From: Nemertoderma westbladi
Lineage: Eukaryota > Xenacoelomorpha > Nemertodermatida > Nemertodermatidae
Assembly (NCBI GenBank): GCA_032718475.1
Contig: JAUCBJ010008167.1
Span: 1-64,000 of the forward strand
DNA length: 64,000 nt
Direction: 5' to 3'
This document shows, piece by piece, positions 1-11,767 of this stretch. Both the position numbers and the translations under genes were made by a program. The notes below the pieces were generated by a model that saw only the letters and a program-made list of their open reading frames with translations, was not told where the DNA came from and ran no database searches. How positions within the stretch are numbered: position 1 is the first letter of the stretch; every line of letters starts with the position of its first letter.

Positions 1-479
1 GAAACCGGCAATTTGCCTAGTGAGGGCCTACAAGGCCACGCAGTTGCGCAGGGAGGAATGCAGGTAAATAAACCCAGGGAGGATGGAACTGATGTGTCGA
101 CTGGATGAGAACATGGGCATGGGGCGAACTGAGAGGTGATGATTACAGTATGACTATAACATGCAGGGATACAATATATATCCAGGGGAGGGATGGGGGT
201 GGGGATAGGTGTATGGGCCCCAATATAATAACATCAACCCCAGTATCAAATATAACATCGGTGGGGGGGGGGGGGGGGGGGGGGGGGGCAGGGTGACTTT
301 CCCCCATTACAGTATCCACAATACGCACAGATCCAAACAGATCGTGTGGCACAGAGATATGGAGGGGACCACAACCACCGATGATATATCCCACTCAGGG
401 AAAGTCGACGAACCCGAGAGGCGAAGCACACCCAACATTAAAGGAGCCTGCATACCTACCGTCGAGCGCGCTAGAAGTT

Positions 480-686
480 CATACGATGGGAATGGCAACA
501 CTCATCAACGCGCTGAAAACTAGAATTGAGCTGCCACCAGTGGAGCCTTTCAAGTTTTATGGTAGCAAGCCGGAAGAATATCTACAGTTTCGGAGAATGT
601 ACAGTAATGAGATTTTGACAAAAAATCTCACACATGCGGAGTGCCTTAAATACCTACAAGTCTATACAAGTCTAAGGCCCTTATGA
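480..686 (+). pseudogene. Gag fragment (BEL/Pao DUF1759-like), element A
   Basis: The open frame reads LPPVEPFKFYGSKPEEYLQF and continues for about 25 residues. The pattern 'LP.....F.G.p.ey..F...f' followed by 'a..lkYLq' is the usual start of the BEL/Pao gag capsid domain. It would form the retrotransposon particle. The frame stops at 686, well short of a full capsid domain, and the following frame (710-895) shows no recognisable gag. It is a remnant. Confidence 0.55.
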
Positions 687-897
687 CATCGTGAGGCAAT
701 GCCAAGGTATTGAAGGAGGATTCACGACTGTATGGAGAGCCCTATACAGTCGCTACCGCATGCGGCCACACAGGGGACTTCAAGTCCACAGAGCCACACC
801 GTAGCAGGGGCAGAAACAAAGTTACAACACGAACAAATACAAGCACAATACCCCCAATATCCCGAATCCAAGTAACCAAAACACTAAACCGCTAGAT

Positions 898-1383
898 ATG
901 AATCTAAGCGCAATACGTGAAGCGCTATATAAGGAATGCTACAATCCCGAATACAAATGTGAATTGCATAGAGATGGGACCCATAAGACCATACACTATA
1001 AGCATTGGCAGTCATTGCTTAAACAAGATCGGATAGCCTACATGGGTAAGAATGGACTATGTCATCGATGTGCAGTAGGAGGACACAGGAAGGATGAGTG
1101 CCAGGAACCACCAATAAAATATGCCGAGAGTGATGGGACTGGAGACCAAACCATGGCAACGAGCACCATGGGAGCAAGGAGGAAGAGGACAATACTACTT
1201 GGAGTAGTACCAGTGAGAATAATAGGAGAGAATGGGCTATCGGTTACGACACTAATATTGGTCGATAGTGGAGCAGCGTTCATGCTATCGGAGATTTGGG
1301 TGGCCGAGAAGATAGGATTACAAACCAGGCCAAGTAAAATGGTGGTGACCACGATCTCAAGCAAAGACAAGGTCATGAGATGA
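898..1383 (+). pseudogene. Nucleocapsid knuckle and aspartic protease remnant, element A
   Basis: 161 codons open from an ATG. A CX2CX4HX4C zinc knuckle (CHRCAVGGHRKDEC) lies near residue 55 and binds RNA in this family. Around residue 118 the stretch TLILVDSGAAFMLSE is the D-S/T-G active site of a retropepsin-like protease as placed in BEL/Pao Gag-Pol (DUF1758 type). The frame stops at 1383. The downstream half of the protease region resumes in another frame at 1489-1677. Knuckle followed directly by DSG is the normal BEL/Pao order. Confidence 0.65.
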
Positions 1384-1488
1384 TGGGGATGATGCGAGAT
1401 TGCAGCGATAACACCAGGGTGCGACTATGGGGCTACCATCGAACCCATTCAGATAATAGAGTTGATCAACATTAACTCCATGTGACCT

Positions 1489-2697
1489 ACGAAGATTGAG
1501 ATCGAGCAGTACCAGTACCTGGCGGATGACATCGACTTCTTCATGCCCGAACTGGACGTCCAAAAAGTGTCTCTCATAGTCTGCATGGACTGTCCGACGG
1601 CCCATGAGAGCCTAAAGACCATTTTCGGTGATGACAGGGAGCGAGACCCGGTGGCCATTCTCACGCCATTCGGATGAATGCTCAGTGGCCCAATAAAGAC
1701 AAGGATCCCGTTTAGCATGTCCGACACATCTGGATGCATGCTGTCCAGTACTGTTGAGGACATAGAGGAGAAGCCAAAGACTGGCGATGGGGAGGTCCCA
1801 TATGGGAAGTGGCCCGAGCAGAAACCAAAGATGGGTGATGATGAGGTCCCATATGGGAAGCGGCCTGAGCAGAAACCAAAGACGGGCGATGAGGAGGTCC
1901 CATATGAGAAGCAGCCCGAGGAAGGATACCAGGAGACAGGGGCGGGTTTGGATCTGGAACCACATATAGTGGAAAGTGTGGAGGACGATTTCAGAGAAGT
2001 ACCGTTGGTAGAGGAGACAGGACGACAAGTAACAGCAAGGGAGTGGGCAGATGAGAATGGGTTCACCGCACAGGACCTAGAGGCGATGGGATGGAACATA
2101 CATGTTCCTGGCGAGTATCGGTATGAGGATGGAGAAGAATGGACAGTGAGATGTCCGGTAGAAACGCCAGTCCAATTAAGAAGCATACTGATAGTGAGGA
2201 GGTCGAACAAGAAGACAAGGTGGAAAGGGAGAGGATGTAAGAAGGTTAATCCAAAGAGAGAGGAGCCGATCATGAAGGGTAATGGAGATAAGAAAGTTAG
2301 AGGAGACGTGTTGCATACTGGGCTGGCAGAGTGCGAGGGGGCATTAAATAATAAGCCATTATGCATACCGAAAGATGACCATGGGTCATTGGGAGCTTTA
2401 ACGCCGGCACACATATTGAGGGGGAGGCCAGCAGAGGTGGCATGTACCAGTGAGAATGTCATGAAGGGTAGCATTCTACCACCAAGTGATGACAAGATGA
2501 AGGGTGGCATTTTGCTGCCAGGGCATGATGAGGAGTTCCGTGAGGAGATGGAAAGATCCGATCTTAGGGTGGAGGAGAAGGGAAAGTCAAATCCCAGAGA
2601 TTTGGAATTGACAAGGAGATTGGGGCGGAGAATAAGAGGAACTACAGGGGGGCAGTGGGAGAGTTGCCTACTGGAGGAATCACCCTTAGGTAGTTGA
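1489..2697 (+). pseudogene. Protease tail, acidic tandem repeats and integrase C-terminal remnant, element A
   Basis: One frame is open from about 1489 to 2697 except for a single TGA at 1675-1677. Before the stop it resembles the BEL/Pao region after the protease ('...kVsLIvCMD.P...', '.DPVAILTPFG'). After the stop come three copies of a roughly 20-residue unit with the core EVPYGK.PEQKPK.GD (about 1770-1925). Around 2310-2430 the frame reads ECEGALNNKPL and GALTPAHILRGRP, which is the characteristic end of the BEL/Pao integrase core ('E..LN.RPL ... LTPAH.L.GR'). RT, RNase H and the catalytic D,D of integrase are not found. The acidic repeats have no family that I know. Confidence 0.55.
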
Positions 2698-2784
2698 GTT
2701 GTCCGATATGGTTCGGGATACCAAAGTACCTGAGGGGACCACCAGGGAAGGAGTCGAGGAGATTTGTAGATTCCATGGAGATGG

Positions 2785-3554
2785 GCTGATACACAGTCCT
2801 AGACGACAAAGGGACTGTGGAGGATGATGAGGGCTCGAGAAGGGGGTTGGGAATATCGGCTAGAACCATATTGCTGCTCTTAGCAGCACCGAACGGAGAT
2901 ATCTTTCTATTCGTCCTAGGGACCTATGGAGAGAAGAGCGGGCCGAAATTAAAGCAGTTGCCGAATGCGGTGCAGGAGCTAGCAAGACAGAAAACTACGG
3001 TCAAGTTGGGATCTGTGATACGCAACAACGCGGATAGAATTATTGGACCGGGCACCTCCAATCTTCTGGATATGCAGGTAGTCTACATGGCTATGACGAA
3101 ACCAGAGAGATTGGGATTGGTGGACAATACGGGACATAGTGGAGCCGTGGTGATGGGCCAACTGATGGGACTCATTTTGCCACAAGCCGATGGGGACTGG
3201 AACAAGTTCCGGGAGGAATACTGTGCGGAAATTGCGAACTCGCTCAAGTGAGGAGTGAGACCGGGGAAGGAGGAACTATATCACTTCCGAAAGGGAGTGA
3301 TAAAGATATATCACAAGAGATATATCCTACAGGAGGATTGGATAATGATAGCTTTACTAAACCTATTCATTATGGTGACTATCGGGAGGGAGCCGACGGC
3401 GTTTCTACTATCGGGATCACCACTGAATCACAGGAGAGCCTTTAAGGTGGCCCTAGAAGTTCTTGTAGACCACCCGGGGCTGAAGGGTGAGTCGGTATAT
3501 TACCACACCCGACACCTAGTGGACAGAGAGGTAGATACACCATACAAGCGATGA
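2785..3554 (+). pseudogene. DEDD exonuclease-like remnant, element A
   Basis: A single frame runs through 2785-3554, interrupted by one TGA at 3249-3251. It aligns by eye with the accessory ORF of element B: 'ILLLLAAPNGDIFLF' matches the second strand of an RNase D fold, 'LPNAVQELARQKTTVKLGS' followed by an Asp in IRNNAD matches motif II, and 'LLDMQVV' matches the post-motif II strand. Motif I reads D-D-K where element B has D-N-E, so the catalytic Glu is missing here. After the stop, 'NHRRAFKVALEVLVDHPGLKGE' (positions about 3421-3490) aligns without gaps to the start of the knuckle ORF of element B. Inactive as it stands; the assignment rests on motif order. Confidence 0.5.
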
Positions 3555-4255
3555 AGGAAACTGGAGGCGGATAGGGTTGAGGAGGGGAGACTAGATGAGG
3601 TCGCCAGGAGAGAGATAAGGGAGGCAGCAGGAAGAGAGCCGGATATAAGGGGATAGGAGTATCAGTTTGAAGTCTAGGATTTGGATGAGCTGAGGTGGGG
3701 ATCAGAGACCTCAGATGAGTTTCGGCTGGGGGACGAACTGTGTTGCATCGGAGTGGCAAAGAATGCCCATGCCAGCAGGCTCTGAGGGTGACGTTGGAAG
3801 GAAGAGACCGAGGGAGGTAGAAGGGTGAAAGGCTATGGGCAGATACCAGGGCAGAAAGGGACACAGTGGATTAACTGGGCTCCTGTGTTTGGATCCGCTC
3901 CCGGCAGGGAAAGAGGAAGAGGACGAGTCTGTGGCGATGCCACTGATAGAGAGGACTGCATACTCGGCAGGGGAAGAGGAGGACAACGAGTTCAGGGCGA
4001 TGCCGCCAATAGCAAGGATCGGCCACTCGGACACTGACTGGGTGGACGGGAGAGTGATGGCCAGCGGGGGGAGAGCCTTCTGGGACAAACCCCATAAGCG
4101 GACCTGGGAGCTGGCAATGGACTTTGCGGTGAGTACGATCCGGCTGGGCGAGCAACCGGGGACGGCACCATGAGTAGTGTTTGGAAAACGATGCCGAGGG
4201 TGGAGGAGGACATCGATATGGGTAGGGAAGACAACGTCCAGATGTTTACCTACCA

Positions 4256-4927
4256 GTGGCTCCACAGACCCAGGAGGCCACGTGGACCCAAGGACGACTT
4301 GGGCGGGAGACTATGATACACGGTTGCGATTACTGTGGGAGATTAACCCATCAGCAAAAGAACTGTCTATACCATTACCAGAAGGGGACGGAGTGTCTTT
4401 ACTGCCGCGAGTCTACACACAAGATGGGTGCATGTCCGAGGTTGCACAACAAATGTTCGAAGTGCAAGTTTAGAGGGCACTTTGAGTGCCAGTGCGAGTG
4501 GATGGACAATGAGGAGAAATTCCACAATTTCGAGGAGTGGGCTAACGTCGGAGTCATGACACGACAAAGGATGATGGCCCAGGAGTTCCAGTGGGGTTTC
4601 TTCAACATTAATATAGAAGCCCACCAGCAGATTACCAAGAGGAGACTACCATTCATGGCTGAACATGTGCCGCGTGCGATGAAGAAGATCTTGTGGGACG
4701 CTACCAGAGGGAGACAGGAGGGACACTCAGTGGGACCACCTGGAAAGCGATACCGGGAGTTAATAACACCCGCGCCCAAAGAACCAACAATGGGGCTTGG
4801 TAAGACGGTATCAGCAAGGATGAGTAGCCTCAAGGGTAAACAGGAAGGGAGGAAGCGGCCCAGACAGGATGACGATAGGGGCAAGGAACTTAGATGGTTC
4901 CCAGAGGGTGCGGGAGGAGCAATGTAG
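4256..4927 (+). pseudogene. Triple CCHC-knuckle protein, element A
   Basis: The frame is open for 223 codons and its first codon is GTG, so the real N-terminus lies upstream in a broken frame. Three knuckles of the form CX2CX4HX4C occupy residues 24-37, 47-60 and 67-80. They are followed by 'F.EWA......R....EFQWGFFNIN', which aligns with the same position of the element B knuckle ORF ('FDEW......RRRF.....LGFWAVN'). The C-terminus is rich in K, R and G. It is probably a second nucleocapsid-like RNA-binding protein that accompanied the exonuclease. The conserved segment after the knuckles shows homology beyond the zinc ligands. Confidence 0.6.
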
Positions 4928-5623
4928 AATTCCAAGACAGGCGATGTCAATGTGCCTGGAAGGCACCACATGGACACACCAGTACAAACTCCTAAGTGCA
5001 ATTTGACTACATGCAATTAGTATGTATGTAGGTAAATAATCAATATATACATATATATATCCAATATATATCCAATATATAATCAGTATATACCTATCAT
5101 AGTCGAATAAAACCTTTTCCAATTAGCTACTGGGACTGGGGACTAATTGACTGAAACAGGAGGACGGGACAATGACGTATCTCACTGACATGCTGTACAC
5201 ATGCGTGGGACCCGATAAGAGTGTGAGGAGAGTGACAGCGCAAACAGGTTGAGTATGGGGGAGTATGGGGAGGGGGTGTTAGGGTATGAGGAATTAAAAA
5301 TGTGCGAGACTCAAGTGTGGGGAGCGAGCATAGAGAGGGATGAGTCCCAAGGGACTGGCGAGAGAGGAAGGGACAACAAAGTCCGAGAGGTCAAATTGTG
5401 TGAGGAGTGAGGGCAATCGTCTAAAAAAGAGACGCCAGATGCCTTGGTACAGCTTAGCTCGCAGATGTACCAAGGATGGGTAGTGATAACAGACCCATGA
5501 GGGCCGGACTGGAAAGCCGACCTCGAGAAGAAAATTCCACCCCACATCCAATATTAGATTGGATTCCAGCGGAATTGAAGAGCACATAAGGTTGATGCTA
5601 TCTTCTCACCGGGAAAATAGCAT
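4928..5623 (+). other. 3' untranslated part of element A
   Basis: No gene is seen. It contains an AT-rich block of 'ccaatatata' repeats at about 5040-5100, then G-rich DNA leading to a purine tract. Short open frames on the minus strand at 5294-5587 show no family resemblance. Confidence 0.4.
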
Positions 5624-5635
5624 GGGGGGGAGGAG
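5624..5635 (+). promoter_or_regulatory. Polypurine tract of element A
   Basis: Twelve consecutive purines (gggggggaggag) sit directly before TGTAAG, the expected start of a 3' LTR. In LTR elements this tract primes plus-strand DNA synthesis. Confidence 0.55.
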
Positions 5636-6207
5636 TGTAAGCAGATTCAATTCCCTGCACTACCCACCGAAAATTGGACTAGTGGCATTTTACCAATTAT
5701 AGTTGGGAAGGTGACATTACCAATAATAATGTCACCTCATAACCAAGTAAGGCGATACACATCGCCAGCCACAGGGAAAGTTGAGAGGTCAACCATCTCA
5801 GAGGGACAAAGGGGTTAGCAAGGCTAGCACATGGGGACAGTGGCAACAGAGAGTGGCGAGGTGACAATTAATCAGGTTAAGCCAATGATTGGTGGGGAAA
5901 ACACATTGGAAGTGATTAGAGCGCATCTATTGGAGAGGCCACTCAGTAGAGTAGAGGTGATTAATATGTGTTAATAATATAACCGTTGCACTTATTGATT
6001 CTGATTCAGTTGGTTTCTATACAGTTGTAAGACCGGAACAGTTTTTAACCGTCGTCATTACCATGCTATTATATTTTGACTGTGCTATTATTACGTTCTT
6101 TGATTACAACTGACAGTAAGAACTCAGTTATTTCAACGGCCTTCGGCCTATTATATATATCCAGACTACAGCTTTAGCAGCCTACGGACGCGGCGACGCC
6201 TATAACA
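5636..6207 (+). repeat. Probable 3' LTR of element A
   Basis: It starts TGTAAG immediately after the purine tract and can be closed at ...CTATAACA (6207), giving a TGT...ACA pair about 570 bp apart. A TATA-like stretch lies at about 6150-6160 (attatatatatcc). The partner LTR would be left of the window, so the right boundary is an inference from the terminal trinucleotide only. Confidence 0.4.
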
Positions 6208-7071
6208 CACACCAGTCGGGATCCATACTGCCAACTCCAAGATCCCGTCACAGTTTTGGTTTGAAAATCCCGCTTCTGTAACCTGCTCCTTTCCCTGATT
6301 TGGTAAAGTGACCGTTTATTGTTTGATGTCAAGAAATCAACAAATTTTGAATGTTTTGGCAAAGGCATGTTGAAGTAAACTGTCTGACAGTCCGGAAATC
6401 AGCAGTCTGACAGTTTGAAGAAATACATACATAAAAAGTCATTAAAGGGACAATAAAGTCATTATGCACAATTCGTAAAAAAGGCGGACAAAAAAAGTCA
6501 AATAAACAGACATAAAAAATCACTGCCTTTTACTTTGTAGACTATCTCTGGTATATTGAATCAGTAGAGTGGTCTTTATGCATTGACAAATAGACTATAT
6601 ATATATATATAAAATAATATGAAAATGAATATATATATATATATAAAGTTTACTATAAAATTCTAAGGAAACCAAGGTTAAATTGAAACAAAACATTGAA
6701 AGAACCAATTTAACTGCAGTAAAAATTTTAATTCATTATACATTAATTAAAATCACTGTATTTATCTTATGGCTGCATATGTTTTACTTATACTAGAACA
6801 CCAACAAGCTGGTGTTAAACAAACCACCCCTTCCATCTGAATTTAGAATTTACCATACTAAACGAGATGGTCCATAGAAAAAAAAGTAAGAGGGAAACAC
6901 CGCTTTTTTTCGCTCATTTTCAGTTTAACGAAATTCAACTATTCTGTCTGACTGATTTGAGTACACAAGTTTGAAAGTTTTTGATGCGCAATTGTAATCT
7001 AGCTAAAGGTAGATTAGGCTTCAAAATGTGTAAGATATTATACTGTATGTATAAGTTAATTTACTTTTAAG
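6208..7071. other. Non-genic AT-rich DNA
   Basis: No coding sequence is supported. There are two (TA)n runs near 6595-6645. Confidence 0.5.
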
Positions 7072-8135
7072 TGTATGGATGATTAAAAAAAATAAAATAT
7101 AGAGGGTCTTTAGCTGGTTATATTCATTAATTAAAGATAACAATAGTAAACGTTTTCGACCAACCTTTCTGCATCAGACTAATGTACTGGCAACTACAGT
7201 AACATTTCTAACATGCGCTTTAAGTAGACACCTTATAATCCTATGTAACCTACCTAATCCAATTATACCATTCAGTATGTAGACACATGGCCACTACTCC
7301 TGGGATTTCCCTATAATAATAATAATAATAATAATGATGCATTTGTATAGCGCCGAATTTACAACAATAGAAGTATGCTAAGGCGCTTACGTCACAAGCA
7401 ATATAACATTAAAACTAGCAGCGCAAGTAGTACAGAAATTAAAAAATTATAGTCGTCACTAACGATAAAACGTGCAGTTCTAAATGACTAAAACTTATTA
7501 CAATCGTTAAAAAGTGGAACAAACAGTACAAATTGATATATATACTCGCCGTAAATGAAACGTACAGTAAAAAATATGTAGTAAAAAAATCAATTAGCAT
7601 AGTTAAAAAGTGTAGTTGACGGACGTACTGAAACAATAAAAACGAGCGATGGGGTAATAAAATGAACACAAACACTAAAAAACGCATGAAGAACAAATTA
7701 AAAGAAGCTTACAGTTTTTGGAGAGTTGATTGAATATCTAGAGTTGGAATAAAATAATTAGAGAGTTCATGTTTTGGAGTTTATTTATATGCAATTTCAA
7801 AAAGATGTGCTCTATCAGCTTTTCCCAACCTTATAACCCAACCTGCAACCCTATATTTGTACTTTAGATTGACCGCTTACAACTAACTCGTGTATTTTCC
7901 CTATCACAATTACCTTACGTTATACAGTACATACATGCACGTTAACCTTTCTGGGATTCACCTATCAGGGATCACCTTTAAAACTTATATATATATATAT
8001 AGACCCCCACCTTTTCCTGTTAGTTGCCAGTACATAGTCTGATGCACGAAAACGTTTACTATTGTATCTTTATCTAATATAATATAACCAGCTAAAGACC
8101 CTCAATACTTTATATTTTTTCTATCATCTATACAA
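7072..8135. mobile_element. Foldback element with ~120-bp inverted repeats
   Basis: The left arm (7072-7195, containing gagggtctttagctggttat and later tagtaaacgttttcg) reappears as an imperfect reverse complement at 8022-8135. The arms enclose about 0.83 kb without coding sequence and include a SINE tail (7316-7400). The layout is that of a foldback or MITE-like DNA transposon. I could not settle the target-site duplication. Confidence 0.6.
7316..7400 (-). repeat. SINE 3'-tail fragment
   Basis: An (ATA)n run followed by tgcatttgtatagcgcc corresponds, on the minus strand, to the GGCGCTATACAAATGCA-(TAT)n tail common in invertebrate tRNA-derived SINEs. Related tails end the fuller SINEs at 33758-34016 and 61665-61952. 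The tRNA head is missing. Confidence 0.5.
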
Positions 8136-9849
8136 TATGTTACCGCTGGTGAATGCCTACCACTTCATTCGTTCGTATACTTTTAAATTCGAGGGTTGGT
8201 CGAAATTATGGGACATTAGACAATAAGAAATCAAGAAATGGAATGAACGTGTTGTTTAATAATTTCAATACTTTCCCATAATTTCCGTGAAACTTCGCCA
8301 TTTGAAGAAATTTGAAGAACTCATATTGTCGAGTGTTAAGTCGATCGATAACTACTTTATCATATTGTTTGTAGAATAGTGTATTCCCTGTACTACCAAC
8401 ACTATGCGGAATATATTACTTTACCGCCTACTGTGTATTGTATGTACAGTACACTGCTGGAGTTATATCACAACCCATAATGCTCTGTATAATAACCAAT
8501 ACTTACTACCTATAATAATATCACCAGCTGATACCCAAAAGTTAGTGTTTCATTATTTATTGTTTGTTATTATGTTGTACTGTATATTAAAAAGACGCTT
8601 AAAAATAAATTATTACTACAAAATAAAAAATATAATTATAATAATAAAATAATAAAATATAAATGATGATAGTTAATGATAGATTAGTTAGATTAAACTA
8701 ACTAAAATAGAAATAATAGAAATAATAATGGTATAATTTTATTTATAATCAAATTATTATTATTATGTATAGATATATTCCACCACCAGCTGATGTTACT
8801 TAGGTTACAAAACATAAACAGGGTACAAACATAAAAAAGATAATAAAATAAAATATAAATAATAAAAAACGTAATTAATTTATCTTAATCACATACCATA
8901 TTTAACAAATTCGAGGTTACAATTTACAGAACACCTAAGGCAGTCCGGCTCCAAGCGGCACTTAGCACAAGAGGCACTTTAGATTTGCGAGTAGCCACTT
9001 ATAGTTCAGTCCAGTCACATTTTATGCAGCCCGCTTGCAGCTAATTCGAAATAATTCCTGACAGTCAGTCTGTCAATGTAAATGTTATCAGCTACATTCA
9101 ACGGCAGTGAAGCACACACACCCCGACTTTTGGAAAACGGCAAAAGTATAATTATAACAGTTCGCTTATGGCTTGCAGTTTTGACTCGCCCCATAGCCAT
9201 GTCTGTCTTTCTGTCTTGGAGCTCCAACAGCAAAGGTCCCATAACCTTTGCGGAATCGATTGTGATTTCCAAGTACAGTAAAAGTCTCTCAATGCGATCC
9301 CTGGTGCCATTTAATATAATTATAATTAACCTGTCTTTAGCCTAGGTACTAGGTAGTTTTTGTCTAAAGCTGAGGCCGGCAAAAACACGATGGATGTATG
9401 TATATTATGGTGTATGGATATGTGTATGTATGTATGATAACAACCAAATGGTTTCAAACTATTTGCATGTATTGGAAAATTGTATTAGCATAAATAATTA
9501 TCAAGATTAAGGAACAGGAAATTAAATAACCACAACTACTCTTTCACAGCTGAATAACATTTCACTACTTATTGTCAATTGGAGTTACGTACATTAATTA
9601 TATAGTTAATTATTATTCTATCTGTATTCAATCAGTTAGTGTAATGTCAAGCAGTACATCATTTATATACCGTATGTATCTATAGGGCCTATTGTCATCT
9701 TTATAATACTGTCATCAACTCAGGTTAAGGTCAATTGTAAAAGAAAAGGGCTTAGTATATCTGGGCTGGGACGTTTACAACAGCTGTCGATTAAACTAAC
9801 AAAACTAGAAAACTTAACCAGGGTCCCAGCCGGGTACCAACGGCTGTTG
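8136..9849. other. Non-genic DNA left of element B
   Basis: No gene is supported. Short open frames at 8404-8652 and 9082-9345 have no recognisable features. Direct (ATA)n and (TATG)n microsatellites occur near 8700 and 9400. Confidence 0.4.
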
Positions 9850-9854
9850 GGTAG
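9850..9854. repeat. Target-site duplication, left copy (ggtag)
   Basis: ggtag precedes the left LTR and the same five bases follow the right LTR at 28680-28684. BEL/Pao integrases usually make 4-6 bp duplications. Confidence 0.85.
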
Positions 9855-11767
9855 TATTAGAAGAGACAGTAACAATACCTGCAATATCCTACTGTAAAGT
9901 TTGTGAATCAAATCATAAATCCGGCCTTCTCACCAAAACAGTAAACTCTAAGTAAGCGAATATATTGCAGTATCTATCTCTTATAACCGGTGAGGCAGAA
10001 AACAGTCTACGAGCAGACAAACTTCGATAAAACAAAATCCCGCGCAGCGAATCCTAAAATCAGGCTGACTCACTGACGGACTAAGGGGCTCGTATACTTT
10101 GCCGCGGTGTGATTTATATGGTTGGGCTAAAGAGACGCTAGCTAGGTACAGAGGCAGACATTTGGAGATGTCTAACTAGCGGGCAAAGCGCAGTACGGAC
10201 AAAAGTTAATTTTATATATTTTGAGGTGTAAATAATATCTAACGCGCGTGTGTGATTCTGAACAGTCAAAGCAGTTTTGCTCCTTCATATATATAATTAC
10301 TGGGTACGGTGTACATTTTACGAATATTCTAATTTTGTAACTTGTAGGTCCAATACTCACGAATGATAAGGTTCCTTCCCCTCTTGCGTATTTCCAGGAC
10401 TCAAATTCAGGCATAAGGTTAATGCTACGCCCAGAATTCGGCAATTTTAATTTACCAGGCCCCTAATACTAAGAAGAAATGTGTTAGTTTACTACAGTAG
10501 GCGTACGGTTACAAATAGCTATCCTGGCTCTTATCTAGAATTTTAGTCACCTAGGTAGGCTGGGTAACTTCCTATCAGGACGTTGGCGGGGACACGGCAG
10601 ATGTTAGTATATCCCTAATAGCCTCAATTTATTTGCGCCTAGTCGTAAACTGCCCTACCGCCTGAACGGTACAATCCTAATTTAGGTGAAACACAGCAAC
10701 CCTCCTAGCCTACAAGTTCTAATGCAATGGACACCGTTGTACTACAAATAGTCGCAGACGCACCTGTACTTAGCAAGAGTTAGGCGTACAGTTTGCTGCA
10801 CCCTACCAATGTGTATGCTTTGTACCGGTGTGCCTACGTCCTATCTGCGTACTAGTATCTGCCTGCTCTTTCCCTCCCCCCGTAGGAATATGAAGGTCTA
10901 CTGCGGTTTTTTCCTGAATTAAAACAGTACAGTCCCTAAGATGTAATTTTAGGCGTACAGCGTGTCACTACTTCTACCTTTGATCTTTGGTCTTACGCTT
11001 AGGTAGCAAGGCGTCGAACGCTGTCTAACCTTTCAGGCGATGGGCGAATAACTGAGATGGTATTGCGGGTTGTCTCCTGTCTACATTCCCTTGATGTTCC
11101 CGTTCATTGCTGCGGCCCGATCTATAGCCGGCCATCCTGTTCCTAAGTGTGTTCACCGTAGTGAATCATGGTGAAAAGAAAAGCAGGTAGCGGTATTTCT
11201 GAATTTATTGCAGATAATAATACAAAATGTAATCTGAAAACTAATGACAGAATAAACAAATATCAGATAACTCAGAATAATTGTGAGAGATAGATATACT
11301 GAAGATTGAGAAGTGAACTAATGAACGAAATCGCACCTTTTATACCAAATTTGTGCCGCAATCAATCGAGAAAATTCTCGATTGTTCTATAGGTTCTAAC
11401 AGGTTTTTAAAGATAGCTATTGGTCCAGCTAATATATAACTTGCACGACATTGGTTACAATCTAATAACTGCAGTCTCATTGGTTAATCTAGGTACAGAC
11501 AAATGCAATTTAATTTGTAGCGGTCAATTTAAATGAGTTGAAATTCTGTACAAAAAATAAATCGCACTTACTAGGATTCGAACTCAATACCTACTACACA
11601 TATAATTTCCAACGCTCTACCGACTGAGCTACTGAACCACTTGACTAAAGATCGTACAATAGATATAACAAATACAAATGAGGACTCAAAGCAATCTTTT
11701 AGCAAAGTTAATTCGAATAAAAATAAAATTTTGAAAATCCACGGCATTTAGGGAATATAATTCTATA
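9855..11767 (-). repeat. 3' LTR of element B
   Basis: 1913 bp, matching 26767-28679 almost base for base. On the element strand it starts TATAGAATTATATTCCC and ends CTTCTAATA, so it lacks the usual TG...CA ends; the diverged solo LTR at 31815 ends in ACA. A TATA box (TATAAAAGG) lies at 11336-11344 and an AATAAA on the element strand near 11200. A hairpin of CAATCGAG/CTCGATTG arms is near 11362-11384. A 90-codon frame (10444-10172) is not preserved in the solo LTR. Confidence 0.9.
11562..11641 (-). repeat. tRNA-like block inside the 3' LTR
   Basis: On the element strand there is a perfect A box (TAGCTCAGTCGG), then GAGC completing a D-arm, and about 35 nt later a B box-like AGTTCGAATCC. The anticodon arm does not pair, so this is not a functional tRNA; it looks like a tRNA-derived SINE head captured by the LTR. 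The same block is at 28474-28552 and, diverged, at 31942-32019. Confidence 0.6.

Larger units (their letters stand above)
1..6207 (+). mobile_element. Element A: degenerate BEL/Pao retrotransposon, 5' end outside the window
   Basis: In order on the plus strand I recognise a BEL-type gag fragment, a CCHC knuckle with an aspartic protease, the tail of an integrase, an RNase D-like exonuclease remnant, a three-CCHC-knuckle protein, a purine tract and a probable 3' LTR starting TGTAAG. Reading frames are broken by stops and shifts, so this is an old copy. RT and RNase H are not recognisable, and only about 0.4 kb lies between the protease tail and the integrase tail, so that segment is deleted or was never present. 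GC content is visibly higher than in the flanks. The order after integrase (exonuclease, then knuckles) matches element B at 9855-28679, although sequence identity between the two is low. Confidence 0.75.

Noticed and set aside
248-292. G-quadruplex or regulatory signal at the poly(G) run
   Set aside because: Pure homopolymer runs (also near 34290, 36900, 42740, 53940, 55290) are prone to length errors; I give them no function.
143-394. Minus-strand Pro-rich ORF over poly(G)
   Set aside because: The PPPPPPPP stretch is only the homopolymer read on the other strand.
10172-10444. 90-codon ORF present in both LTRs of element B
   Set aside because: The two LTRs are near-identical by descent, and the diverged solo LTR has indels and stops in the corresponding frame, so the frame is not conserved.
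11562-11641. A genuine tRNA gene in the LTR
   Set aside because: A and B boxes fit, but the anticodon stem does not pair and the acceptor ends do not match.
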